A stretch of DNA of 35,127 nucleotides from an uncultured Verrucomicrobiota bacterium (GTDB lineage: Bacteria > Verrucomicrobiota > Verrucomicrobiia > Limisphaerales > AAA164-E04). A program made the translations under genes and the position numbers. Below are positions 16,805 through 26,700 of this stretch, in pieces. The notes below the pieces were generated by a model, which ran no database searches, was not told the origin of the DNA, and saw only the letters and a program-made list of their open reading frames with translations. The stretch is from NCBI GenBank assembly GCA_913061285.1, contig CAJXVR010000035.1, forward strand, positions 1-35,127, read 5' to 3'. Numbering within the stretch: the stretch's first letter is position 1; each line of letters opens with the position of its first letter.

Positions 16805-18253
16805 CTATTCGGAAAGAATCTTACGATAGAGCTCAATATAGGCTTGAGCCGTGCGCTCCCAAGAGAAGTCGGCTTCCATAGCCCGTCGCCGGTAGGAACG
16901 CAAAGACGCGGGCTTCTTGTAGATTGCCATCCCTCGATAGATACCCTCAAGCACCGCTGCCGAGGTAAAGTCATGAAACTTGACCCCCGTCGCTTTTTCA
17001 GTGCTCTCGGCCTCATCAATCACCGAATCACGAAGCCCTCCCGCGGCATGAACGATTGGAATCGTTCCATAGCGAAGACTGTAGAGCTGGTTCAAGCCAC
17101 AGGGCTCAAAGCGGGACGGCATCATGTAGAAATCGCAAGCCGCCTCAATCCGGTGTGAAAGACCAACGTCATAACCAATCTTCACTTTCACCCGATCCGG
17201 AAATCGCTCTTGAAGATCTTGCATCATCCCTTCGAGTTCAGGATCCCCCGAACCTAGCAGTACGAATTGCATCGAATGGTTCAAGGACTGTTGAAGCGCT
17301 TCAATCAATAGCGACACACCCTTCTGTTCCACCAAGCGGGAAATCATTCCGAACAATGGAACCTTAGGCTCAACCGGCAATCCCAGGTCTTTTTGCAATT
17401 GCTTTTTCTCCTTCGCCTTCCCCGCGATACGGTCGATATTATAGGAGAAGTTTAGGAACTTGTTCTTGGTTGTGTTCCACTCGGCATAGTCCACGCCGTT
17501 GAGAATTCCAGACAGTTCATCCTTCCGCTCCGCCAGGACCCCTTCCAAGCCACAACCAAACTCCGGTGTCAATATCTCTGCCGCATAAGCAGGACTTACG
17601 GTGCTGACATAATCAGCATACACAATCCCGGCCTTGAGAAAGTTCATCTTCTCATAAAACTCCATCCCTGCGGGCGTGAAGTAACTCGCGTCGAGATTGG
17701 CGAGCGAAACCTGACTTGCAGGAAACAGTCCCTGATAAGCGAGATTATGAATCGTGCAAAGCGTTTTAGGGGGCTCCGTTACTGTGCCCTCGGCAAGCGC
17801 CTGTCGGAGCATAGCCGGGAACATTGCAACCGGCCAATCGTGGATATGAACCAGATCTGGCTTCCACGAAAGTTCAAAGGTCAGCTTTAGCAGGACCCTC
17901 GTTAAAAAGAGAAATCGTTCCGCATTGTCTGCGTAGTCATGACTATGCTCGCCATAAATGCCGCTCCGCTGGAAAAAATGAACGTGTTCGACAAAATAGA
18001 TGGTAAAATTCTCCGAGGGTTGGAACTCGTAGATTCTCGCCCGCTCAATTCTCGCTCCCAAGGAAACATCAATCGTGCGCTCCGTCCTCTGAATTCCCTC
18101 GTACTGCTCTAGTAACCCACGGTAGAGCGGCGTCACCATCCCTACGTGAACCCCGGCCTCTCCGAGATACTTACCCAAAGCGGCAACCATATCCGCCAAG
18201 CCCCCAGTTTTCGAGAATGGCTGAATTTCGCTACTGCCGAGTAAGATATTCAT
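16805..18253 (-). CDS. glgA: Glycogen synthase (ADP-glucose type)
   Basis: A 482-residue glycogen/starch synthase that transfers glucose from ADP-glucose to a growing alpha-1,4-glucan, cytoplasmic, GT5 family. The N-terminal half has the ADP-glucose binding motif SKTGGLADM at residues 14-22 and VHIHDWP; the C-terminal half has FGMISRLVEQKG and the nucleotide-binding region PSRFEPCGLNQLYSLRYG followed by GGLRDSV. The length is normal. It starts 30 bases downstream of serS on the same strand, probably one transcript. There is no recognisable Shine-Dalgarno before the ATG. No other glycogen gene (glgB, glgC, glgP) lies in the window. Confidence 0.95.
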   Translation of the reverse strand: MNILLGSSEIQPFSKTGGLADMVAALGKYLGEAGVHVGMVTPLYRGLLEQYEGIQRTERTIDVSLGARIERARIYEFQPSENFTIYFVEHVHFFQRSGIYGEHSHDYADNAERFLFLTRVLLKLTFELSWKPDLVHIHDWPVAMFPAMLRQALAEGTVTEPPKTLCTIHNLAYQGLFPASQVSLANLDASYFTPAGMEFYEKMNFLKAGIVYADYVSTVSPAYAAEILTPEFGCGLEGVLAERKDELSGILNGVDYAEWNTTKNKFLNFSYNIDRIAGKAKEKKQLQKDLGLPVEPKVPLFGMISRLVEQKGVSLLIEALQQSLNHSMQFVLLGSGDPELEGMMQDLQERFPDRVKVKIGYDVGLSHRIEAACDFYMMPSRFEPCGLNQLYSLRYGTIPIVHAAGGLRDSVIDEAESTEKATGVKFHDFTSAAVLEGIYRGMAIYKKPASLRSYRRRAMEADFSWERTAQAYIELYRKILSE

Positions 18254-18283
18254 CGTAGGATGCTTTTGGGAATCAACGGGGAA

Positions 18284-19588
18284 TCAGTGGGCAGGGATGC
18301 GATCCGTTTTCATATAGGCCTGCAAGGGCTCAGGGATAAGGATACTCCCGTCTTTTTGCTGATGGGTCTCAACAAGCGCAACAAACAAGCGTGCCAATGC
18401 CGTCCCACTCCCATTGAGAAGATGCGGCAAGACTTTCTTTCCGTCCTTCGTCTTGAAGCGGAGCCCCATTCGACGCGACTGAAAATCCTCGCAATTCGAA
18501 CAGCTAGACACCTCTAGATAGTCCCCCTGACCGGGCGCCCAAACTTCGATATCATAGGTCTTCGCGCTGCCAAAGCCCATGTCGCCGGTGCAGAGAAGGA
18601 TCACTCGGTAATGGAGATCAAGCAATTGCAACACCTTTTCCGCATGGCCCACCAAAGTCTCAAGAGCGTCATACCCTTGCTCCGGCGGAACGACTTTGAT
18701 GAGTTCCACCTTGTCAAATTGATGCACGCGGATCATTCCCCGCGTTCCCACACCTGCCGCCCCTGCTTCAGCTCTAAAACACGGGCTGTAAGCGCAGTAA
18801 TTGATCGGCAATTCTGCTTCCGCGAGTAATTCTTCACGATGAATATTGGCCACCGGCGCCTCCGCCGTTGGAATCAAGAACAGGTTTCCAAGGCTGCTAC
18901 CGTCCTCTCCTTCTTGAATCGCATAGGCTTGATCAACAAATTTAGGGAATTGGCCCACCCCTTCCATACAGGCCTTGCTCACCATGAATGGAGGCGAAAC
19001 CTCGGTGTAGCCATGTTCGGAGGTGTGGAGGTCTAGGAGAAACTGGGTTAGGGCACGTTCTAATCGAGCTCCCCAGTTGGTGTAGAGGAGGAAGCCACTC
19101 CCTGACAACTTCGCGCCTCTGGCGAAATCAATCAGTTTGAGCCGCTCACAGAGAGCGACGTGGCTCTCTGGTTCAAAGGTGAAGTTCTTCTTTTCGCCCC
19201 ACTCCCGAAGCGTTGGATTGTCCGCTTCCGTAGCTCCGATGGTCACTGATTCATGAGGCAAGTTCGGGAGCGTCATCATGAGAGCTCGAGATCGCGTCTC
19301 GAGATCAGCAACTTCCTTATCAAGGTCCGAGATGCGATCCCCGATCTCACGGGTCTCTTTCTTCTTCGCCTCCGCTTCTTCAAGTTTTTTCTGCCCCATC
19401 AAGGCTCCAATCTCTTTGGAAACCTTGTTTCGTTGCGATTTCAGGCCTTCGACTTCCGTCAGAATCTGTCGCCATCGGGTGTCAATTTCGAGAATCTCGT
19501 CGATCTTCGATTCCTCTCCACCACCCCGCGTGGCCAAGCGTTTCCGCACAAAGTCCGCCTGTTCTCGAATCAGCTTAATGTCTAACAT
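18284..19588 (-). CDS. serS: Seryl-tRNA synthetase
   Basis: A 434-residue class II aminoacyl-tRNA synthetase that charges tRNA-Ser and tRNA-Sec. The N-terminal helical arm (residues 1-110, with the charged coiled coil around RQILTEVEGLKSQRNKVSKE) contacts the tRNA. The catalytic core shows motif 2 (CFRAEAGAAGVGTRGMIRVHQF) in two parts: FRAEAGAAGVGTRG then MIRVHQFDKVEL. Motif 3 appears as LNGSGTALARLFVALVE. The serine-binding stretch YLEVSSCSNCEDFQ is intact. The ATG is only six bases after a TATAAT box and has no Shine-Dalgarno, suggesting a leaderless message. glgA follows after 30 bases. Confidence 0.97.
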   Translation of the reverse strand: MLDIKLIREQADFVRKRLATRGGGEESKIDEILEIDTRWRQILTEVEGLKSQRNKVSKEIGALMGQKKLEEAEAKKKETREIGDRISDLDKEVADLETRSRALMMTLPNLPHESVTIGATEADNPTLREWGEKKNFTFEPESHVALCERLKLIDFARGAKLSGSGFLLYTNWGARLERALTQFLLDLHTSEHGYTEVSPPFMVSKACMEGVGQFPKFVDQAYAIQEGEDGSSLGNLFLIPTAEAPVANIHREELLAEAELPINYCAYSPCFRAEAGAAGVGTRGMIRVHQFDKVELIKVVPPEQGYDALETLVGHAEKVLQLLDLHYRVILLCTGDMGFGSAKTYDIEVWAPGQGDYLEVSSCSNCEDFQSRRMGLRFKTKDGKKVLPHLLNGSGTALARLFVALVETHQQKDGSILIPEPLQAYMKTDRIPAH

Positions 19589-19594
19589 CGGCGC

Positions 19595-19622
19595 ATTATA
19601 TTGAGGCCCTACTTTTGAGCAA
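19595..19622 (-). promoter_or_regulatory. serS promoter, predicted leaderless transcript
   Basis: On the minus strand a perfect TATAAT (19600-19595) is followed by six bases and then the serS ATG. A TTGCTC -35-like box (19622-19617) lies 16 bases upstream. With usual spacing, transcription would begin at the A of the start codon, leaving no 5' leader. Confidence 0.65.
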
Positions 19623-19660
19623 GACGGATCCTTTTTTTTGCCCTTTTCAGGCGATTGAGC

Positions 19661-20365
19661 CTATCCAACGGTGTCGGCCGCATGGCTGGAAGGATCGTTG
19701 GACGGCATTCGATTCCGCAGTATCTCCTTCATTTCCGACCGAAAATCAGGCTTCGGACAAAACCATCCAGCGCAGCTAAGGCGCCCGTTCTTCCCAGTCA
19801 CCGGGAGGACTCGATGCTGGTATTCAGGACCAATCTGAAAGATATGAGCATCCCCAAACTGACTCCCCGAAACCTTCTTCAAGACCCTAAGACTATTGGC
19901 ATCTCGAATTTCAAATTCTCCTCCCTCAATGGGGGCCGGACTTAAATTCACGCTCAATCCGATCGTTTGATCTTTCTCATCATCGTCGTGCCATGAGTCG
20001 TAGTGATCGGGATTCGGAGAAAACTCGTAGACACGCGACCTAAAATAACGAAAGGGCGTCTCCGAGCCCGTGATCGCCTGAATCGCATCAAAAAGGGCAT
20101 CCTGATTGAGCAACATAAACATTAACCACGCCAAAGGATGCCGCTCATCGAGGGTCAATTCCCGAGCAAAGACTTTCCCTTCAGTGTCCAAGTCAATCCG
20201 GGTATAATACTCCAGTTTGTCGATCATCCCCTTGATCCGTTCCTGAACCGGGAGATCGAGAAACTGCTTTAAAAACAGACAGCGAGTCTGGGCAAATTCT
20301 TCCCGTGCCGATGCCACATCGATTGAGGAGCCCTCGCTAAGGCCGTGGAAGGAGACTTGAAGCAT
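19661..20365 (-). CDS. 2-oxoglutarate/Fe(II)-dependent oxygenase-like protein
   Basis: A 234-residue protein of the 2OG-Fe(II) oxygenase superfamily. The iron triad is visible as HDD in YDSWHDDDE (HxD), with a distal His in YQHRVLPV. An Arg follows ten residues later (GKNGRLSCAGWF) in the position that normally binds the 2-oxoglutarate carboxylate. The substrate cannot be read from the sequence; related proteins hydroxylate prolyl or other residues, or small molecules. The ATG at 20365 is chosen because AGGA lies nine bases upstream and the conserved region starts there. A TTG at 20464 would add 33 unconserved residues. It precedes serS on the same strand with a 72-base gap. Confidence 0.75.
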   Translation of the reverse strand: MLQVSFHGLSEGSSIDVASAREEFAQTRCLFLKQFLDLPVQERIKGMIDKLEYYTRIDLDTEGKVFARELTLDERHPLAWLMFMLLNQDALFDAIQAITGSETPFRYFRSRVYEFSPNPDHYDSWHDDDEKDQTIGLSVNLSPAPIEGGEFEIRDANSLRVLKKVSGSQFGDAHIFQIGPEYQHRVLPVTGKNGRLSCAGWFCPKPDFRSEMKEILRNRMPSNDPSSHAADTVG

Positions 20366-20495
20366 GCTTGAAATTCCTAAAAACTCGATTCGTCCAAAAC
20401 CGGCCTCCTCAAACAAGCGAAGCCTCGAAAAGTTACCAAACTGAGGCCCCACATCCAACCCCAAACCCGTCGCCCCAGCAATTCCCTTTAATGCT

Positions 20496-20524
20496 TTGAC
20501 GCACTAACCTCATTCGCTTAGCGT
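20496..20524 (+). promoter_or_regulatory. Possible secA promoter
   Basis: TTGACG (20496-20501), a 17-base gap, then TAGCGT (20519-20524), 25 bases before the secA ATG. The -35 is good and the -10 is weak. It lies in the divergent gap between secA and the oxygenase gene. Confidence 0.3.
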
Positions 20525-20548
20525 TTTTCCCGCTAACGTAGGCCACAA

Positions 20549-23500
20549 ATGATAGGGATCGCAAAGTCAGTTTTTAAAAAGGTTTTTGGCACCAAGAACG
20601 ATCGAGAGATTAAGAAACTCCAGGTTCTCGTTGATCAAATCAATGAACATGAATCGTCGTTTCAATCGCTCTCGGACGATGAGCTCAGGGCCAAGACATC
20701 CGAATGGCAGCAAAAGCTCGGTCAAATCGAGGATAAGGAGCAGCTCGCCGCAGAATTAGAGACCATTCTTCCCGAGGCCTTTGCCGCCGTTAAGAATGCC
20801 TGCCGACGGCTCTGTGGCACAGACGTGATGGTCAAAGGCCACCCACTCCCCTGGGAAATGGTGCCTTTCGACGTCCAGCTCATCGGCGGATATGCGCTTC
20901 ACTCTGGTCGAATCGCTGAAATGGCAACTGGTGAGGGGAAAACGCTCGTCGCAACGCTTCCTGTCTACCTCAACGCGCTCACCGGCCGCGGTGTGCACGT
21001 CGTCACGGTCAATGATTATCTCGCTTCTCGCGATAGTGAATGGATGGGAGCTGTTTATAAGTTTCTCGGCCTGACCGTTGGCTGTATTGTCCATGATCAA
21101 CCCCCTGCCGTCCGACGGGAGCAATATGAGTGCGATATCACCTATGGCACAAACTCGGAATTCGGCTTCGATTATCTCCGTGACAATGGCATGGCGTCTC
21201 GCCTCGAGGATCAGGTCCAAGGTCAACACTACTTCGCAATTGTCGATGAGGTGGATTCGATTCTCATTGATGAAGCGCGAACTCCGCTCATCATTAGCGG
21301 CCCGGCGGTTGTCAATACCGACAATCGCTATGACCAACTCAAGCCGGCTATCGATGGACTGGTCCAACGCCAAAAACGTCTTGTCCAAGATTATCTGAAG
21401 GAAGCCGAGAAGGTTTCCCAAAAACTACGCCCCGAAGATGGCTCAAACCCGGAGGATCCCGACTATTTGAGTCAAGAACTAGGCCTCCTGCTCTACCGAG
21501 CCAAATTAGGCGATCCAAAGACGCCTGGGCTGCTCCGTCTTTTAGAGAATCCCGAAAATCTCAAACTGATGAACAAGGCCGAAACCGCCTTGCATACGGA
21601 TCAGACCAAGAAAGAGCTCTATGCTCAGAAAGAAGAACTCTTCTACGCCATTGAGGAAAAGAGCCACGACGCTGATTTGACTGAAAAAGGGCGCGGATTC
21701 TTGAGCCCGAAGGATCCTGACGCGTTCATGATGCCGGATCTCACGGAGACCTATCACGAGATCGATAGCAACGAGTCTCTCGACACGAAGCAGCGCATGG
21801 AAGCGAAAGGCCAAGCGCAAAAGGAATTTGAAGCGAAAGCACAGCAGATCCATACCATCTCTCAGCTTCTGAAAGCCTATTGCCTCTACGAAAAGGACGT
21901 TCAATATGTCGTCCAGAACAATGAGGTTGTCATCGTCGATGAAAACACTGGGCGCCTAATGACCGGACGTCGCTGGAGTGAAGGATTGCACCAAGCGGTT
22001 GAGGCCAAGGAAGGGGTGGAAATCAAGCGCGAGACCCAGACCTACGCCACCATTACCATTCAAAACTATTTCCGCCTCTATACGAAGCTTGCCGGTATGA
22101 CCGGAACGGCCGAAACAGAGGCTGGCGAGTTTCATGATATCTACGGCCTCGGCGTCCTGGTGATTCCCACCAATCGCCCTATCGCTCGCAAGGATGCCCA
22201 CGATACCGTCTACAAGACCCGGCGCGAAAAATACAACGCCGTTGTTGATGAGATCAAACGTGTCAACGGTGAAGGCCGTCCTATCCTGGTCGGAACCATT
22301 TCGGTCGAGGTCAGTGAGTATATCGCCAAATTGCTCAAGAAGGAGAAGATTGTCCACGCAGTCCTCAACGCAAAATTTCACGAGCAAGAGGCTGAAATCG
22401 TTTCTCGTGCCGGAAACAAGGGTGCCGTAACGATCGCAACCAATATGGCAGGTCGCGGAACGGACATTAAGCTTTCTGAGGGCGTCAATGACGTCGGAGG
22501 ACTCCACGTGATCGGCACCGAACGGCATGAAGCGCGTCGAATTGATCGACAGCTTCGGGGACGTTGTGCCCGCCAAGGAGATAACGGTTCATCGCACTTC
22601 TTCATCTCCCTCGAAGACGATCTCATGCGTTTGTTCGGATCCGATCGAATCGGCAAAGTCATGGAACGTGTCGGCCTTGAAGAGGGACAGGAATTGGAGC
22701 ATCCCCTGCTCAATCGGTCTATCGAAACGGCACAAAAACGGGTCGAGCAACATAATTTTCAAATCCGCAAACGGACGCTTGAGTATGACGATGTCATGAA
22801 CAAGCAGCGCGAAGTCATCTACGGATTTCGCAATGAGATCATTCGTGCCGAAGACGTCCAGGATCGACTCATGGACATCATGGAAGAAGTGGTGGTCACG
22901 AAAGTCGACGAGCATTCCTCTCCGGACGCTGAGCCCGGTGAATGGAACATCCGCGCCCTCACGGATTGGATCAACCTGAATTTTCCTCTCGGCATTCCAG
23001 AAGAAGAGATTGTTAAAGCGGCGGAATCCGGGTCGGACCCAGCGGTTCCCGGCTCCATCTTTGATGGCATGAGCCCCGCACAGATTGGGACGGCGACCTT
23101 CGTGTCTGACAGCGTTCGCGACGCCTACAAACTCAAAGTTAGCGTTGAGGCAGATGAGGCGCTCAACGGGATCGAGCGCTTCACGATCCTGAGTGCCATC
23201 GACAAACTCTGGCAAGAGCATCTCTACAGCATGGACGGCCTCCGAAGCAGCATCGGGTTGCGCGCCTACGGACAACGCGACCCCTTGATCGAGTACAAGA
23301 ACGAAGCGTTCAAGATCTTCGATGAGTTGATGGTCAACATTAAGTCTGAGATCTGCCACAATATCTTCCGTAGCGCGTCAAGCTTGATGGCCTTTCAGAC
23401 CTTCCTCTCGAAACTCCCTCAACGGACTGTCCATCAGGACTCCAACGCTTTTGACAACACACCACAAGCAACGCCTGAGAAGAAGGCCAGTAGCGTCGTT

Positions 23501-23635
23501 AGCGAAGCCAATGAAGCGGTGACACAGACTCAGACTCGCGCCACGCCGGTTCGCACCGGGCCAAAGGTTGGTCGTAACGATCCTTGCCCTTGCGGCAGCG
23601 GCAAGAAATACAAACAGTGCTGCGGCAAGATCTGA
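20549..23635 (+). CDS. secA: Preprotein translocase ATPase SecA
   Basis: A 1028-residue SecA, the motor that pushes unfolded preproteins through SecYEG. The first nucleotide-binding fold has MATGEGKTL (about residues 125-133) and the DEAD-type [15 protein letters not shown]. The second fold has [12 protein letters not shown] and [23 protein letters not shown]. The helical scaffold and wing are in place. The C-terminus is a zinc-binding SEC-C motif ([17 protein letters not shown]) that binds SecB or the ribosome. The protein is longer than the E. coli form mainly through about 100 extra residues between the DEAD box and the second fold (around residues 280-385), a pattern also seen in Bacteroidota and other phyla. 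AGG lies seven bases before the ATG. Confidence 0.98.
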   Translation: MIGIAKSVFKKVFGTKNDREIKKLQVLVDQINEHESSFQSLSDDELRAKTSEWQQKLGQIEDKEQLAAELETILPEAFAAVKNACRRLCGTDVMVKGHPLPWEMVPFDVQLIGGYALHSGRIAEMATGEGKTLVATLPVYLNALTGRGVHVVTVNDYLASRDSEWMGAVYKFLGLTVGCIVHDQPPAVRREQYECDITYGTNSEFGFDYLRDNGMASRLEDQVQGQHYFAIVDEVDSILIDEARTPLIISGPAVVNTDNRYDQLKPAIDGLVQRQKRLVQDYLKEAEKVSQKLRPEDGSNPEDPDYLSQELGLLLYRAKLGDPKTPGLLRLLENPENLKLMNKAETALHTDQTKKELYAQKEELFYAIEEKSHDADLTEKGRGFLSPKDPDAFMMPDLTETYHEIDSNESLDTKQRMEAKGQAQKEFEAKAQQIHTISQLLKAYCLYEKDVQYVVQNNEVVIVDENTGRLMTGRRWSEGLHQAVEAKEGVEIKRETQTYATITIQNYFRLYTKLAGMTGTAETEAGEFHDIYGLGVLVIPTNRPIARKDAHDTVYKTRREKYNAVVDEIKRVNGEGRPILVGTISVEVSEYIAKLLKKEKIVHAVLNAKFHEQEAEIVSRAGNKGAVTIATNMAGRGTDIKLSEGVNDVGGLHVIGTERHEARRIDRQLRGRCARQGDNGSSHFFISLEDDLMRLFGSDRIGKVMERVGLEEGQELEHPLLNRSIETAQKRVEQHNFQIRKRTLEYDDVMNKQREVIYGFRNEIIRAEDVQDRLMDIMEEVVVTKVDEHSSPDAEPGEWNIRALTDWINLNFPLGIPEEEIVKAAESGSDPAVPGSIFDGMSPAQIGTATFVSDSVRDAYKLKVSVEADEALNGIERFTILSAIDKLWQEHLYSMDGLRSSIGLRAYGQRDPLIEYKNEAFKIFDELMVNIKSEICHNIFRSASSLMAFQTFLSKLPQRTVHQDSNAFDNTPQATPEKKASSVVSEANEAVTQTQTRATPVRTGPKVGRNDPCPCGSGKKYKQCCGKI

Positions 23636-23677
23636 TTGATTTGCCGCGCCGCTAGAGACTGCTAGTGATCGTAGCCA

Positions 23678-23740
23678 GACCTTGGAAGGACGCTCACGCC
23701 CCAAGGTCAGGACCTTGAGACCTGCAGCGCTCAAGGTCCT
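23678..23740 (+). repeat. Alternating inverted half-sites between secA and addB
   Basis: Four copies of a GACCTTG/CAAGGTC half-site alternate in orientation: GACCTTGG (23678-23685), CCAAGGTC (23701-23708), AGGACCTTGAG (23709-23719) and CTCAAGGTCCT (23730-23740). Halves 1 and 2 pair over 8 bases, halves 3 and 4 pair over 11 bases, and halves 2 and 3 can also pair across a two-base gap. The block ends 14 bases before the addB start. There is no T-run, so it is not a simple terminator. It could be an operator for a dimeric repressor or a switching RNA structure. Confidence 0.7.
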
Positions 23741-23754
23741 TAGAAATCAATGCC

Positions 23755-26700
23755 ATGAGGCAGACGAAGCTCAATTTCGTTCTGGGCCCAGCCGGCAGCG
23801 GAAAGACCTATCAGTTCATCGAGTCAGTGCGCCAGCACTTGGCTCGAGATTCTGAAGGACTCCCCCTTCTCTTCCTCGCCCCGAAGCAGGCTACGTTTCA
23901 AATTGAAGCACAGCTCCTGCGGGACGAAGAATTGGAGGGATTCACTCGACTGCAGATCCTTTCATTCCCTCGGCTCGCCGAGTATGTCTTGAGCGAGTTC
24001 GCCCCGGATCAGACCCAGATTCTCAGCGAGGACGGGAGACTCATGATTCTCCGCTCGCTCCTGGGACGGCACGCCGATGAACTGAGAGCGTTCAAGTCCG
24101 TCGCAAATTTCCCGTCCTTTGCCGATGAGATCAGTTCACTCTTAGTCGACCTCCAACGCCATCACATCGACGCCTCGTTCTTAAGAAAACTGCTCTTACG
24201 ATCGGACCTACCCAAGCCTCTGGCGAACAAGCTCCACGATCTTGCCTTGATTGCCGCCCGCTATCGCGAATGGCTCGCACAGTCCAATTTGAAGGATGCT
24301 GAATTCCTACTCGACCTCGCCACCACTCAGCTCAAGCAACTTTCCTCAGCAACGGCCCTGGCAAACAGGTTTTTCATCCAAGAACTCTGGCTCGATGGTT
24401 TCGCAGAAATGACGCCCCAGGAGCTCGCTCTTCTGACAGCGATTATCCCTCATTGTCAAACGGCAAATCTGGCCTACTGCGTCGATCCCGAGCAACTCAA
24501 CCCCAGTTCCTGGCTCAATCTCTGGACCGCCACGAGTGAGGCCTTTCATCGCTGTGAACATCAAGTCACGCACTTGGATTCCGTCGACTCAACCCGCGTC
24601 CTTCTAAAGCGCCGTCCCGAGATCAGTCGCTTCCAAAACAGCCAAGAGTTGCAGCACCTTGAAGCGAATTGGGCAACGCCTAAGCCCTTTCGAGCAGAGT
24701 CAACCGAGGGAGCAGGCGACCTCGAAATCGTCCAATGTCAGAGCCGCGAGGACGAAGTCATTCACGCGGCCCGACGCATCTTGGAGGCCGCGCGAGACAA
24801 GAAGACTCGTTTCCGTGATATCGCCGTCTACGTCCGGCACCTTGAGGACTACGCCACTGAGATCAAACAGATCTTCAACCGCTACGAGATTCCTCACTTC
24901 ATTGATCAACGAGAATCTATCAACCATCATCCCGCGATTGTTCTCACCCGCTGCGCCCTACGGCTAGCAGCCTTTCATTGGCGCACGGACGACTTCATCG
25001 CGGCGCTCAAGACTCAACTCATCACGCCAGCCCTGGATCAAGTTCACGAGCTTGAAAACGCCGCCATCGAACACGGCTGGGAAGGGACTCAATGGCAGCG
25101 TTCGATTGAGGCAGATGACCAGCGCCTCCGTCACCTCGAATCCTTTCGCCGCCAAGTGATCCGCCCCTTCACGGCATTCACCAACGCGCTCACTGATTCA
25201 GCCACCAGCAACAAACCGCAGATTTCCGGACTGCGTCTCATTGAGCTCCTTCGAACGTTCTGGGAGAGCAGCAACCTTCAGGCATCCTTGGAACAATGGG
25301 AACGGGACGAAGACACAGCATCGGGAGAGTACGCTCATTCGCCAAAAGCCATCCATTCCGGCGTCTGGGAGGAACTTCAGATTTGGGCTGAGAATGTCGA
25401 ACTAGCCTTTGCGGACACACACCGACCGCTTCGAGATTGGCTTCCCATCCTCGAAGCAGGGCTCACTCACTTGACCGTTGGCGTTATTCCGCCGACCACA
25501 GATCAAGTCATCATTGGAAGCGTCGATCGCAGCCGAAGCCCCAATATGAGCCTCGCTCTCGTCTTAGGCCTCAACGAAGGCGTCTTTCCCGATCTCCCGA
25601 AGCCACACCCTATCTTGACCGAACCAGAACGCCAATTGTTAGGGCCGCAATTCGACAACCTCGTCCCTCCAGTCAAACGGGCCTTGGCCACCGAACGCTT
25701 TTACGCCTACATCGCCTGCACCCGTGCCACTCACTCGCTGATTGTTTCTTACGCTACGCAGACCGCCGATGGGAATCCTCTCACTCCATCCTCCATCGTC
25801 ACCCACCTTCAACGCCTCTTGCCTGACGCCACACAGTCTCGATTCTCGAAACAAAGTCCGCTCAAAGACACTCAGCATGTGAGCGAACTGATGCCGCCCT
25901 TGTTTGCTCAGATGGCAAGTCAAGGTCAAGTCCCTAAATGGGCTCAATGGATCGAATTTCTCAAGCCAAACGACTGGAGCGATCCGAAGTATCAAGCAAA
26001 TCGTTCTGAACCTAATACAATAGCGCCCGCACTCGCGCGCCAACTCTATACCAATGAGGAAGCCATCTTCCCGACCTCGGTATCGCGCCTCGAACAATTC
26101 GCTGCGTGTCCGTTTCGATTCTTCATTCACTCTGGACTCCGCGCCGATGAACGCCAAGAATTTCAGATCGATCAGAAGCGCATCGGAAGTTTCCAGCATC
26201 TCATCCTAGAAACCTTTCACAATGAGATTGAGGCTACTGGGCAGACTTGGCGGCAGGTTCCGCCGACCGATGCTTGCAATAGGATTGAACGAATCGCACT
26301 GCGGGCTGCGAAAGATTTCAATCACGGCATCTTCATCAACTCCGCAGAGGCCCTATTCTCACTGGAATCGATCATCCAACGCCTTCAAGAATTCATTCGA
26401 ATTCTTATCGAATGGATGGCTCAGTATGAATTCGACCCGAAAGTGGTCGAACTCGGTTTTGGTGGCAAGAGCGATAGCATCGGACCGTGGATGGTTCCGA
26501 TCGATCAGGGTCAAATGGCCTTCGTCGGAAAAATCGATCGACTTGATGTCTGCCAGGATGATGAATCTCCCGGCGCTAATGCGGTCATTATCGACTACAA
26601 ATCTAGCGGAAAGAAACTTGATCCCGTCCTTCTCTATCACGGAGTTCAACTCCAGCTCCTAGCCTATCTGAATGTCGTATCGCAACTCCCGAAGATCGGG

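Noticed and set aside
23709..23740. Rho-independent terminator of secA
   Set aside because: The 11-base-pair stem is strong, but it is followed by TAGAAATC with no T-run and has a ten-base loop, so a regulatory or structural role fits better.
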